Notes: generated by a model not told the origin, from the letters alone. A stretch of DNA of 6,572 nt from an uncultured Coriobacteriaceae bacterium (GCA_900543875.1 UQSV01000072.1:1-6572), one strand, 5' to 3'; positions 1 through 6,081 are shown, numbered from the stretch's first letter. Program-made: numbers and translations.

Positions 1-11
1 CTCGGGCGGAC

Positions 12-218
12 GCTGCACGCAGATGGGCCTCGTGCGTTCTCTGCAGGCGGCTCCGTCTGGTTTCTGTACTTAAATCGGTGCGGTGTATCTCCCCGACCAA
101 TGCACTAGGCCGTTTAGCGTGCAGCTGGCTTCCTTCCGTCCAATGCACTACGCCTAATGACGTGCAGCGCCGTGCCCTTCATCTGGCGGAGAACGTACTA
201 CGCCAAAAGACGTGCAGC
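12..218. repeat. Cluster of degenerate ~29-bp 'A' repeats
   Basis: Three direct copies lie at 97-125, 140-167 and 191-218. An inverted copy lies at 12-40, matching the 97-125 copy at about 20 of 29 positions. A doubtful fourth direct copy is at 247-273. The shared pattern is CAATGCACTAGGCC, about 5 variable bases, then GCGTGCAGC. In most copies TGCAC near the left end pairs with GTGCA near the right end, so each unit could fold into a short hairpin with a 12-13 base loop. Copy spacing is about 43-50 bases. A further copy lies far away at 2019-2048, beyond the minus-strand gene. I see no gene in 1-275; open frames on the plus strand here are chance. Function is unknown. Confidence 0.75.
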
Positions 219-275
219 GCGCGTCGGCCCTACAACTTCCTGTCTACCAATGCGGGCTCCGGCGGCGTGCTGGAC

Positions 276-1331
276 CTACAGCATTCTTCCTACCGTGACG
301 GCCGCCGAGGAGAGGAACCTCAGCCAGAGCTTAAACTGCTGGTGTCGAATTGCCTCGAGCCGCTCCTCGTCATTCTCTGCGCGAGCGAAGAGCCTGTTGC
401 GGATTCCCAGAGACCTACGCACCGTGTGGACGAACTTCTCGAAGGCAACGTAGTCCGTCGCCTGCTTTGTGGTGAGCGTGAAGTAGGGCATGCCGAGCGA
501 TGCCTGGAAGTCGTTTCTCCTCACGGTGTCCTTCTCGCGCTTCTTGGCGTCGAGGTGATGCGCGTCCGAGTCGTAGTCAATTGCGGCGCGAGCAAGCTCG
601 CCTCCGCGCCTTCGGGCCGTTATGACCACGTCGGGTCGGCGAGCCTCACGTATGGCCCTGCCGTCTGCGCTCGTCTTCGTTTGAACCATTACGCTGCGAT
701 TCATCTCGACTATCCCGAGGGCATAGCCTCCCAGGTTGAGCGGGAGCGACAGGCTCATCGCCAGGCTCGATTCCCTGGGCGAGAGCGACCCGTTGGCAAT
801 GTGGCGAAGAGCTCGCCGCGCTGCGGTCTTGCCTCGCATGGTGCCGGCGCGGTCAAGATAGTCGCCAAGCCTCTCGACCGAGGTGAGGGGCTTGTCGTTC
901 TTCTCGCGCGTCATGACGTCGCCGTTCTCGCCCACCAGGCGGTATCCGGAGCAGAGCGCATAGCCAATGGCGATGAGGTCTACGAGCTTGTGTGAGCGGG
1001 CCATCTCGACAAAGAGCAGCTCGGGGGAGACGATGGCGAGTCCCTTGCATGCTCGGTCAAGCGAGATGAAAGACCCCGTGGGAAGGGGATCCTTGCCGAT
1101 GTGCCCGACATAGCGCCCCGACTGGGGCCGCTTGCCGCGGCTTGCGACGAGCGCGTCCATGGGCTGCCCCTCATCGAGTGCAAGCGCCGCGGCGATGAGC
1201 GGGGCGTCGCCGCGCGAGGGGGCGTGGTTTGGCAGTGAGGCGGCGCAACGACGTCCCAGGCCGCTGGCAAGGGGGTTGGGATTGGCGAGCAGCCAGCGCA
1301 GCGCCGTATCGTGCGAGATACAGGTGTCCAT
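276..1331 (-). CDS. AbiEi-like/DUF559-type protein with divergent PD-(D/E)XK nuclease motif
   Basis: Predicted soluble protein of 351 residues, no signal peptide or membrane segment. The order of segments recalls actinobacterial proteins annotated as AbiEi-like plus DUF559. There is an alpha/beta N-terminal part (about 1-180), then a SPRESSLAM segment (184-192, compare the family's S-P-x-E-S), then a nuclease-like core (about 205-310). Visible core residues are RPDVVI (D234), IDYDSDAHH (D252, D254, H258, H259), D268 and R271/R272. These match the DUF559/Vsr-type pattern D...E-x-D-G-x-x-H...D...R, but with Asp at the usual Glu position and Ser for Gly. Family assignment is by eye and activity is unproven. 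The start at 1331 was chosen because the frame upstream (to 1535) runs through AT-richer DNA holding the promoter at 1370-1397. No clear ribosome binding site precedes it. No toxin partner is adjacent. Repeats A and B flank the gene on both sides. Confidence 0.72.
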   Translation of the reverse strand: MDTCISHDTALRWLLANPNPLASGLGRRCAASLPNHAPSRGDAPLIAAALALDEGQPMDALVASRGKRPQSGRYVGHIGKDPLPTGSFISLDRACKGLAIVSPELLFVEMARSHKLVDLIAIGYALCSGYRLVGENGDVMTREKNDKPLTSVERLGDYLDRAGTMRGKTAARRALRHIANGSLSPRESSLAMSLSLPLNLGGYALGIVEMNRSVMVQTKTSADGRAIREARRPDVVITARRRGGELARAAIDYDSDAHHLDAKKREKDTVRRNDFQASLGMPYFTLTTKQATDYVAFEKFVHTVRRSLGIRNRLFARAENDEERLEAIRHQQFKLWLRFLSSAAVTVGRML

Positions 1332-1369
1332 GGGCAGACGGTAACATCGCGCTGCCTGGGTGTCGATGG

Positions 1370-1397
1370 AATATCTTGACGAAATTGCATGGTGCAA
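1370..1397 (-). promoter_or_regulatory. Probable promoter of the minus-strand nuclease-like gene
   Basis: Read on the minus strand, TTGCAC (1397-1392) is followed after 16 bases by GATATT (1375-1370), close to the -35 and -10 consensus of the housekeeping sigma factor. It sits about 38 bases before the ATG at 1331 in locally AT-rich DNA. This supports 1331 rather than 1535 as the translation start. Not tested. Confidence 0.5.
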
Positions 1398-1485
1398 AAT
1401 TGGAACATCGCACGATAAAAACTGCTGGTAGATGGAGCCTAACACAAATCTGACAGTGGAGGATTGGAGAAGATGGCGCCAGGGG

Positions 1486-1554
1486 AATTTGTGTCCCCGT
1501 GATCCTGTGGCCCAGAAGGGTCTCGTGCAGCCCAAAGCTTTGGGGACAGTAATC
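1486..1554. repeat. Small inverted-repeat element with internal 14-bp palindrome
   Basis: TGTCCCC (1492-1498) is the reverse complement of GGGGACA (1542-1548). The match extends imperfectly outward to about 10 of 13 positions (1486-1498 against 1542-1554). Within it, CCCAAAGCTTTGGG at 1531-1544 is a perfect 14-bp palindrome. This could be a miniature element or an insertion-sequence end remnant. I see no transposase frame and no clear target duplication, so mobility is only a guess. Confidence 0.35.
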
Positions 1555-1721
1555 GTTTCGAGTTATTAACAACGATGATGACCTGTCAGAAATCTAACAA
1601 GCGTCAGAGGCGTGCGGCACGGAGGGCTGTGCCATGGATGCGGCGTCCTCGGCGGGCTCGTTGCTCCGCTTCAATGGGGCGCGCGCCATGCTGCGGGGTG
1701 CACATGCTTGTCAACCACGAG
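1555..1721. other. Intergenic stretch without a supported gene
   Basis: Together with its neighbours this belongs to an 868-base gene-free gap (1332-2199). The only structure I see is GCGCGCCATGCTGCGGGG at 1681-1698, which recurs almost unchanged as GCGCGTGCCATGCTGCGCGG at 1743-1762. It is probably a decayed extension of the B repeat array. Short open frames on both strands have no recognisable product. Confidence 0.5.
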
Positions 1722-2018
1722 GCCCTGTAGGCGTAGGCAGGACGCGCGTGCCATGCTGCGCGGAAGTCGACGAGGTGTATTTGGGGAGAAGGGCGGCGAG
1801 TCCGGTGCTGCACCTATGACGGGCAAGTGTATTAGGGGACGAGGGCAGTGGGCCTGGTGCTGCACCCAAATCAGTCAAGTGTATTAGCGGATGAGAGTGG
1901 GCTGGAGACCGGGCTGCCCGTTTCAGTGGCAAGTGTATTAGGGGAGGGCAGTTGCCACGAGTGTGCTGCTCGCAAAACTGGAATGTGTATTAGCGGAGAG
2001 GGGCGAGCGGCCCAGGAG
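1722..2018. repeat. Tandem array of degenerate ~52-bp 'B' repeats
   Basis: Units begin at 1773, 1825, 1877, 1931 and 1982, giving spacings of 52, 52, 54 and 51. A decayed unit probably starts near 1722. Each clear unit opens with AAGTGTATTAG followed by GGGA or CGGA, and most have a GTGCTGCAC-like motif about 30 bases in. The remaining sequence is poorly conserved. Spacing is not a constant multiple of three, so the array is not a repeated coding segment. The core resembles the A repeat core (AATGCACTAGGCC), and the last B unit runs directly into an A copy at 2019. Function is unknown. Confidence 0.75.
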
Positions 2019-2048
2019 CCAAATGCACTAGGCCGATTTGCGTGCAGC
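2019..2048 (+). repeat. Distant copy of the 'A' repeat
   Basis: This 30-base copy differs from the copy at 97-125 by one inserted base and a few substitutions in the middle. It contains AAATGCACTAGGCC and GCGTGCAGC. It is in the same orientation as the copies at 97-218, so A repeats bracket the minus-strand gene and the B array. Confidence 0.75.
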
Positions 2049-2141
2049 GACGAGCCATCCTCGCGTTGCCAAGAAGTACTCGTTAAAACCCCAGCTAGAG
2101 ATACGACTTTGGCTAAATTGCAAGAAATTTTGAAATCGTGC

Positions 2142-2171
2142 TTGCACATCGCTAGGTAACCGGTGTATATT
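2142..2171 (+). promoter_or_regulatory. Promoter of tRNA-Leu
   Basis: TTGCAC at 2142-2147, an 18-base spacer and TATATT at 2166-2171 form a strong housekeeping-type promoter. AT-rich DNA at 2113-2138 could act as an UP element. Predicted transcription start is near 2178. The leader would then begin with GCGC-GAAA-GCGC (2179-2190), a small GNRA-loop hairpin ahead of the tRNA. Confidence 0.75.
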
Positions 2172-2199
2172 CTTTCTCGCGCGAAAGCGCAACTGACAA

Positions 2200-2290
2200 G
2201 TCGGAGTGGCGGAATTGGCAGACGCGCTAGCTTGAGGTGCTAGTGACTGACTAAAAGGTCGTGCGGGTTCAAGTCCCGCCTCCGACACCA
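2200..2290 (+). tRNA. tRNA-Leu (anticodon GAG)
   Basis: The acceptor stem GTCGGAG (2200-2206) pairs with CTCCGAC (2280-2286). Discriminator A is at 2287 and an encoded CCA at 2288-2290. The anticodon stem CTAGC/GCTAG encloses the loop TTGAGGT, giving anticodon GAG, which reads CUC and CUU leucine codons. The long variable arm (about 2242-2260) is typical of class II tRNAs such as tRNA-Leu. The T arm is GCGGG-TTCAAGT-CCCGC. It has its own promoter and terminator. Confidence 0.97.
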
Positions 2291-2298
2291 GCAAATAC

Positions 2299-2320
2299 AC
2301 GGGCCTTCGGGCCCGTTTTT
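2299..2320 (+). terminator. Rho-independent terminator of tRNA-Leu
   Basis: ACGGGCC (2299-2305), a TTCG tetraloop (2306-2309) and GGCCCGT (2310-2316) form a perfect 7-bp hairpin followed by a T-run to 2320. It lies 8 bases after the tRNA CCA end and 37 bases before the GTG start of the phosphatase gene. Confidence 0.93.
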
Positions 2321-2357
2321 GCTATCTAGGGGTAGTTCACGAGGGAAGGGGCCTTTC

Positions 2358-4631
2358 GTGGCTTCCGATGATTCCGGCCTCTCCGTAGCCACCAACAACG
2401 GCGCTTCGTCGTCCCCCTCGACCACGCGGGCCACCCGCCCCGCGCAGGCGGCCTTGTCGCGCGTCGAGCGCGTGGGCGCCGCGGCCGTTCCCGGCGTGCT
2501 CGCCACCCTCATGGAGCTCACCTCCGATGCGGTGCTCACCCTCGACGCAAACGGCACCATCCTCACCGCCAACGCGCAGACGGCCTTGCTCACCGAGCTC
2601 TCCCAAGACGAGCTCGCGGGCGCAAACGTCGCCGACATCCTCTTTGACCCCTCGCGTCCCCACGACGCCGCGGGGCTCATCCCACTGCTGCCCGCCGACG
2701 GCTCGCTTGCCGAGATATCGTGCCGCCTGGCCTCGGGTGGGGCCACCATGGTCGCCGCCCGCTGCGACCGCGCGAGCGCCCCGGGCGAGACCTACGTCCT
2801 CGTCATGCGTCCCGTCGACAGGATGCTCGCCGCCGAGCGCGAGCACGACCGCCTGCTCGACGAGCTCTCGCTTGCCAACCGTCGCCTCTCGGGCACGCTG
2901 CGCATCATCCTCGACACCATCGACGCCAACGACTTCGAGACGCTCTTCCGCGACGTTCTCGAGCAAATGACCGACACCCTGGACGCCCATGGCGCCCTGC
3001 TCTTCATTGCCGAGGCGAGCGGCTACCGCCTGAGCGCCACCACCTCGCGCATCGACGCCGCCCGCGCCCCGCAGTTCATGGCCTATGGCGAGGGTCTCGA
3101 GACGCTCGTGACCCGCGCGGGCCACGCGCTGCGCCTGCGCCTGCTGCCGCCCTCCGAGCGCAGTCTGCGCGCCGGCGCCCTCACCACGCGCGACCTTCTC
3201 GATGAGGAGTCAGGCGCGCGCTGCCGCATACCGGCCCGCCAGGTGCCACCGTTCGCGAGCCTCATCTGCGTGCCCGTCTGGTTTGGCGGCCACGTCATCG
3301 CGATCATCGAGGTGGGCTGGGCCGAGGCCCGCCCCTCGCGCCGCGACGACGCGCGCCTGCTCGACTCGGTCTCGCAGTACCTCTCGATCGAGTTCGCGGC
3401 CGCCATCTCCTCGATGCGCGCCGAGCGCGCCCAGCGCCTCGACGACCTGGCCCAGCGCCTGCACGACATCGTCGAGAACGACCCGCGCCCGCCCGAGGGC
3501 GACCTCACGCCCCTCACTGACGCCCTGTGCAAGGAACTCGACGTGACGCTTGTGCCCCTCATCTGCAAGAGCTTCAACGACACGTGCGTGGCCGACCTTC
3601 CCGGCCTGGGCGAGGTCACGATCCTCGCGGGCATAGACGAACTCGTGAGCGCCCGCGCCGATGCGGGCATCGCTGTGGTGCCCATCGAGCGCAGCCGCGC
3701 GCTCGTGGAGGCCCTCGAGGTCTCGGGCTGCGACGACACGGGCGTCCTTCTCGACCTGGGCGAGCTTGGCGGCGAGCGCCGCAGCTTCCTCGTGCTGCGT
3801 GACGCCGGTGCTGAGCCCATCGACTCCGACGAGCTCGACTTTCTGCGCCGCGTGGCCATCGACGTGCGCCAGGCCGCGGAGGCGGGCGAGCGCCGCATCA
3901 AGGACACGCGCATCTCGCAGGCGCTGCAGAGCGGCATGAGAAACGAGCTGCAGCACATCGAGGGCATCACGGCCCACGGGCTGTACTCGTCGGCCACCGA
4001 GGCGGCCCTCGTGGGCGGCGACTTCTACGACCTCATCCGCCTGCCCAACCGCCGCGCCTGCGTGATTTTGGGCGATGTCTCGGGCAAGGGCGTTGAGGCC
4101 GCGAGCGTCTCGGCCGCCGTCAAGACGGCGCTCGGTGCCTACGCGTGGGAGGGTCAGCCGCCCGCGCGCATGATTCGCTTGCTCAACAACTTCCTGCTGG
4201 GGTTCTCGCGCCTCGAGACGTTCGCCACGATGTTCGTGGGCATCGTCGACCTGCAGCGCGCGACCCTCACGTACTGCTCGGCGGGCCACCCGCCCGCGAT
4301 TTTCCTGCGTGCCGAGCCGCGCGAGATGTTCACCCTCGACGAGCAGTCGGGCGTGGTGGGTGCGTTCAGGGCGATGAGCTACCACGACGGCCACGTGCGC
4401 CTGCGTGTGGGCGACCGCCTGCTGCTCTACACCGACGGCGTGACCGAGGCACGCGACCCGCACGGCGCCTTCTTTGGCGAGCAGGGCTTGCGTGACGCGG
4501 TGATGGAGGAGGCGAGCAGGTCCGACGAGGGGCTGCTCGACCGCCTGCTGGCGCGCATCGACGCATTCACGCGGCGCAGCCTTGACGACGACGTTGCGAT
4601 GGTGACGCTGCGCTTCGACGAGCTGGGTTAG
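2358..4631 (+). CDS. PAS-GAF-SpoIIE (PP2C-type) serine phosphatase, RsbU-like
   Basis: Predicted cytosolic sensor phosphatase of 757 residues that would dephosphorylate a STAS-domain antagonist. Domains: a disordered Ser/Thr/Ala-rich N-terminus (1-45); PAS (about 46-152, beginning near LMELTSDAVLTLDANG); a helical linker (153-185); GAF (about 186-352); a helix (353-376); a poorly conserved, possibly GAF-like region (377-515); and SpoIIE/PP2C (about 525-755). Phosphatase motifs are intact: VGGDFYD (552-558), GDVSGKG (572-578), AGHPP (642-646), DGVTEAR (693-699) and DDDVAMV (743-749). Metal-binding Asp are probably D555, D573, D693 and D744. No membrane segment, so input is intracellular. The GTG at 2358 is preferred: GGAAGGGG lies just upstream and the next in-frame start (TTG at 2319) is inside the tRNA terminator. 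The likely substrate gene follows at 4829. No separate promoter is visible. Confidence 0.93.
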   Translation: MASDDSGLSVATNNGASSSPSTTRATRPAQAALSRVERVGAAAVPGVLATLMELTSDAVLTLDANGTILTANAQTALLTELSQDELAGANVADILFDPSRPHDAAGLIPLLPADGSLAEISCRLASGGATMVAARCDRASAPGETYVLVMRPVDRMLAAEREHDRLLDELSLANRRLSGTLRIILDTIDANDFETLFRDVLEQMTDTLDAHGALLFIAEASGYRLSATTSRIDAARAPQFMAYGEGLETLVTRAGHALRLRLLPPSERSLRAGALTTRDLLDEESGARCRIPARQVPPFASLICVPVWFGGHVIAIIEVGWAEARPSRRDDARLLDSVSQYLSIEFAAAISSMRAERAQRLDDLAQRLHDIVENDPRPPEGDLTPLTDALCKELDVTLVPLICKSFNDTCVADLPGLGEVTILAGIDELVSARADAGIAVVPIERSRALVEALEVSGCDDTGVLLDLGELGGERRSFLVLRDAGAEPIDSDELDFLRRVAIDVRQAAEAGERRIKDTRISQALQSGMRNELQHIEGITAHGLYSSATEAALVGGDFYDLIRLPNRRACVILGDVSGKGVEAASVSAAVKTALGAYAWEGQPPARMIRLLNNFLLGFSRLETFATMFVGIVDLQRATLTYCSAGHPPAIFLRAEPREMFTLDEQSGVVGAFRAMSYHDGHVRLRVGDRLLLYTDGVTEARDPHGAFFGEQGLRDAVMEEASRSDEGLLDRLLARIDAFTRRSLDDDVAMVTLRFDELG

Positions 4632-4828
4632 GGCGGCGCCGTGGGGCGACGCGTGCGGTGATGGTGCGTGGTGCGCAGGCCGCAGTGTGAGTGCGAGCGA
4701 CGCGTGCCCGTTGCTGGCTGTGCCTGCCTGGCGTCCTTCTCGCGCCCTGAGAGGCCTTCTGCGTGCCGTTTGCGGTCAACGTGGGCGCTCGCGCGTTAGA
4801 GCGGCGGCCGCGTGGGCAGAATGCCCCT
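4632..4828 (+). other. 197-base gap between phosphatase and STAS-kinase genes
   Basis: GC-rich spacer with a short direct repeat, GCGACGCGTGC, at 4646-4656 and 4697-4707. I see no clear terminator, so co-transcription of the two genes is possible. The nearest promoter-like pair (TTGCGG at 4769 and TTAGAG at 4796) has a spacer of about 21 bases and is not convincing. An open frame reaches back to 4763 but adds 22 residues without domain character. Confidence 0.45.
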
Positions 4829-5614
4829 ATGACTAACGCTGATGACATACTCGTGATTCCCGTCGAGGGCGACCTCGACGTGAGCTGCGTCGCGCGGTTG
4901 CGCCCCTACATCGACGAGCGCATCGTGGGCGGGTGCCGCCGCGTCATCCTCAACATGGCGCAGGCGTCCTACGTCGACAGCCTGGGCATGAGCCTCATCT
5001 TCTCAGAGGCGCGCCGGCTGCGCGAGCTTGGCGGGCTGCTGTCGCTCGTCAACGTCAACGCGTCGGTCTATCGCTCGCTCGTGATCTGCCGCCTGGTCGA
5101 CTTCGTGCCTGTCACGGGCGCGGGCTCCAAGCCGCCCATCCCCGCGCTCGACCCCACGGTGCGGCCGCTGTGGCACGGCACCATGCGGGTCGACCCGTTG
5201 CGCCTGTCGATGGCGCGCGGGCGCGTCGAGCAGCTGCTCACGCAGACGGGCCTCACGCCCGACGAGGTGTTCGACATGACGCTCGCGGGCGGCGAGGCGC
5301 TGGGTAACGCGATTGACCACACGAGTGCCGAGGGCGTGCTGCTCACGGTGTCGGTCTACGCGGACCGCGTGGTGGTCGAGGTGGCCGACTGCGGCGACGG
5401 GTTCGACCCCACCAGGCCCGGCGACGGCGCCGAGGACGCGGCCGATCTTTCTGACGAGACGAGCGGGGACCTCGAGCGCGGGCGCGGCATCAAGCTCATG
5501 CGGATGCTTGCGGACTCGGTCGAGATTGGCCGCAAGGCAAACGGGGCGGGAACCGTGGTGCGCCTCGTGAAGCTCATCACGCCGATGGCGGGGGAGCGCG
5601 TCGCGGGGATGTAG
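4829..5614 (+). CDS. STAS-HATPase fusion: anti-sigma antagonist joined to serine kinase (RsbV-RsbW type)
   Basis: Predicted cytosolic protein of 261 residues with two partner-switching modules in one chain. Residues 1-100 are a STAS domain of the SpoIIAA/RsbV type. YVDSLGM places S51 right after D50, the position phosphorylated in SpoIIAA (S58). After a Pro-rich linker (about 101-117), residues 119-255 form a GHKL ATPase of the RsbW/SpoIIAB type. Its N-box is GGEALGNAIDHT (E156, N160), the G1 box is ADCGDGFDP (D187, G189, G191) and the G2 box is GRGIKLM (218-224). All expected nucleotide-binding residues are present. RsbV and RsbW homologues are normally separate proteins from adjacent genes. 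The upstream gene encodes the matching SpoIIE phosphatase. The ATG at 4829 begins exactly at the STAS fold, but its ribosome binding site is weak; 4763 is a less likely alternative start. The output partner is unknown. Confidence 0.92.
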   Translation: MTNADDILVIPVEGDLDVSCVARLRPYIDERIVGGCRRVILNMAQASYVDSLGMSLIFSEARRLRELGGLLSLVNVNASVYRSLVICRLVDFVPVTGAGSKPPIPALDPTVRPLWHGTMRVDPLRLSMARGRVEQLLTQTGLTPDEVFDMTLAGGEALGNAIDHTSAEGVLLTVSVYADRVVVEVADCGDGFDPTRPGDGAEDAADLSDETSGDLERGRGIKLMRMLADSVEIGRKANGAGTVVRLVKLITPMAGERVAGM

Positions 5615-5622
5615 ACGCGGGC

Positions 5623-5775
5623 TGCGGTGGCGCGAGGGCGCAGCGGGGCGCGGGCGAGGACTGCGATGGCGCGGTGGCGCGGGGACGCAGTCGGGACGTG
5701 GGCGAGGGTTGCGATGGCGCGGTGGCGCGGGGACGCAGTCGGGACGTGGGCGAGGGTTGCGACGCCTCGTGGCGT
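5623..5775. repeat. GC-rich 48-bp tandem repeat
   Basis: Two units (5662-5709 and 5710-5757) are identical over all 48 bases. They are preceded by a 39-base diverged unit (5623-5661, about 9 bases shorter) and followed by a partial unit starting at 5758. The array begins 8 bases after the stop of the fusion gene. Perfect identity implies recent expansion or ongoing homogenisation. Minus-strand frames read 16-residue repeats through it, but they continue antisense to the fusion gene and I do not consider them real. Confidence 0.9.
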
Positions 5776-5776
5776 C
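5761..5776 (+). terminator. Possible weak terminator hairpin after the fusion gene
   Basis: GACGCC-TCGT-GGCGTC is a perfect 6-bp hairpin with a four-base loop. No T-run follows, so it is not a standard intrinsic terminator. It is the only compact hairpin I see between the fusion gene and tRNA-Gly apart from pairings within the tandem repeat. Confidence 0.25.
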
Positions 5777-5869
5777 AGGGCTGCTGGTCGGGCGGTAGCC
5801 ATCTGACCTGGACTGGGTTTTGAGGTTTTGCCCTTCTCGCGCTGTTGACCTGCGACTTTGAGAAACGCT

Positions 5870-5919
5870 CATATTTTTTCGAAAATGATGTTGCGCGAGG
5901 GCGGGAGTTTGCGTATAGT
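5870..5919 (+). promoter_or_regulatory. Promoter of tRNA-Gly copy 1, with AT-rich upstream element
   Basis: TTGCGC at 5891-5896, a 17-base spacer and TATAGT at 5914-5919 give a near-consensus promoter. An AT-rich block at 5870-5888, with the palindrome TTTTCGAAAA at 5876-5885, lies where an UP element for RNA polymerase alpha subunits would be. Predicted start near 5926 gives a leader of only about 6 bases. Confidence 0.75.
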
Positions 5920-5931
5920 ACTTTCTCGCAC

Positions 5932-6007
<76 letters not shown>

Positions 6008-6017
6008 TGAATTTGAG

Positions 6018-6042
6018 AGCCCCGGTTCGCCGGGGCTTTTTT
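6018..6042 (+). terminator. Rho-independent terminator of tRNA-Gly
   Basis: AGCCCCGG (6018-6025), a TTCG tetraloop and CCGGGGCT (6030-6037) form a perfect 8-bp hairpin followed by a run of Ts to 6042. It starts 10 bases after the tRNA CCA. Confidence 0.95.
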
Positions 6043-6081
6043 GTTACCTATCAGGCATGTGCGCCTCGTGAGCCGTGGGGA

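Noticed and set aside
78..995. Plus-strand open frame of 305 codons at the left end
   Set aside because: It runs antisense to the nuclease-like gene, begins inside the A repeats and shows no recognisable domain. The opposite strand has family-like motifs.
97..2048. A and B repeats as a CRISPR array
   Set aside because: The repeats are too degenerate, only a short core is shared, intervals vary from 37 to 54 bases, and no cas gene is present.
2028..2300. Minus-strand open frame across tRNA-Leu
   Set aside because: Its protein comes from the reverse strand of the tRNA (EAGLEPARP-type peptide), a well-known spurious translation.
2319..2357. Extended TTG start of the phosphatase gene
   Set aside because: The TTG lies in the T-run of the tRNA terminator and adds 13 residues with no domain value. 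The GTG at 2358 has a good ribosome binding site.
2240..2749. Minus-strand open frame of 169 codons ending in tRNA-Leu
   Set aside because: Its C-terminus (RRRDLNPHDLLVS) is the reverse strand of the tRNA and the rest is antisense to the phosphatase gene.
3210..4463. Long minus-strand open frame opposite the phosphatase gene
   Set aside because: High GC creates long antisense frames. Its composition (Arg/His/Ala/Glu rich) is typical of the complement of real coding DNA and no domain is seen.
4769..4801. Promoter before the STAS-kinase gene (TTGCGG, TTAGAG)
   Set aside because: The spacer is about 21 bases and the -10 match is poor.
5003..5872. Minus-strand frame with 16-residue repeats (RNPRPRPDCVPAPPRH)
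   Set aside because: The repeats are the translated 48-bp DNA tandem repeat, and the remainder is antisense to the well-supported STAS-kinase gene.
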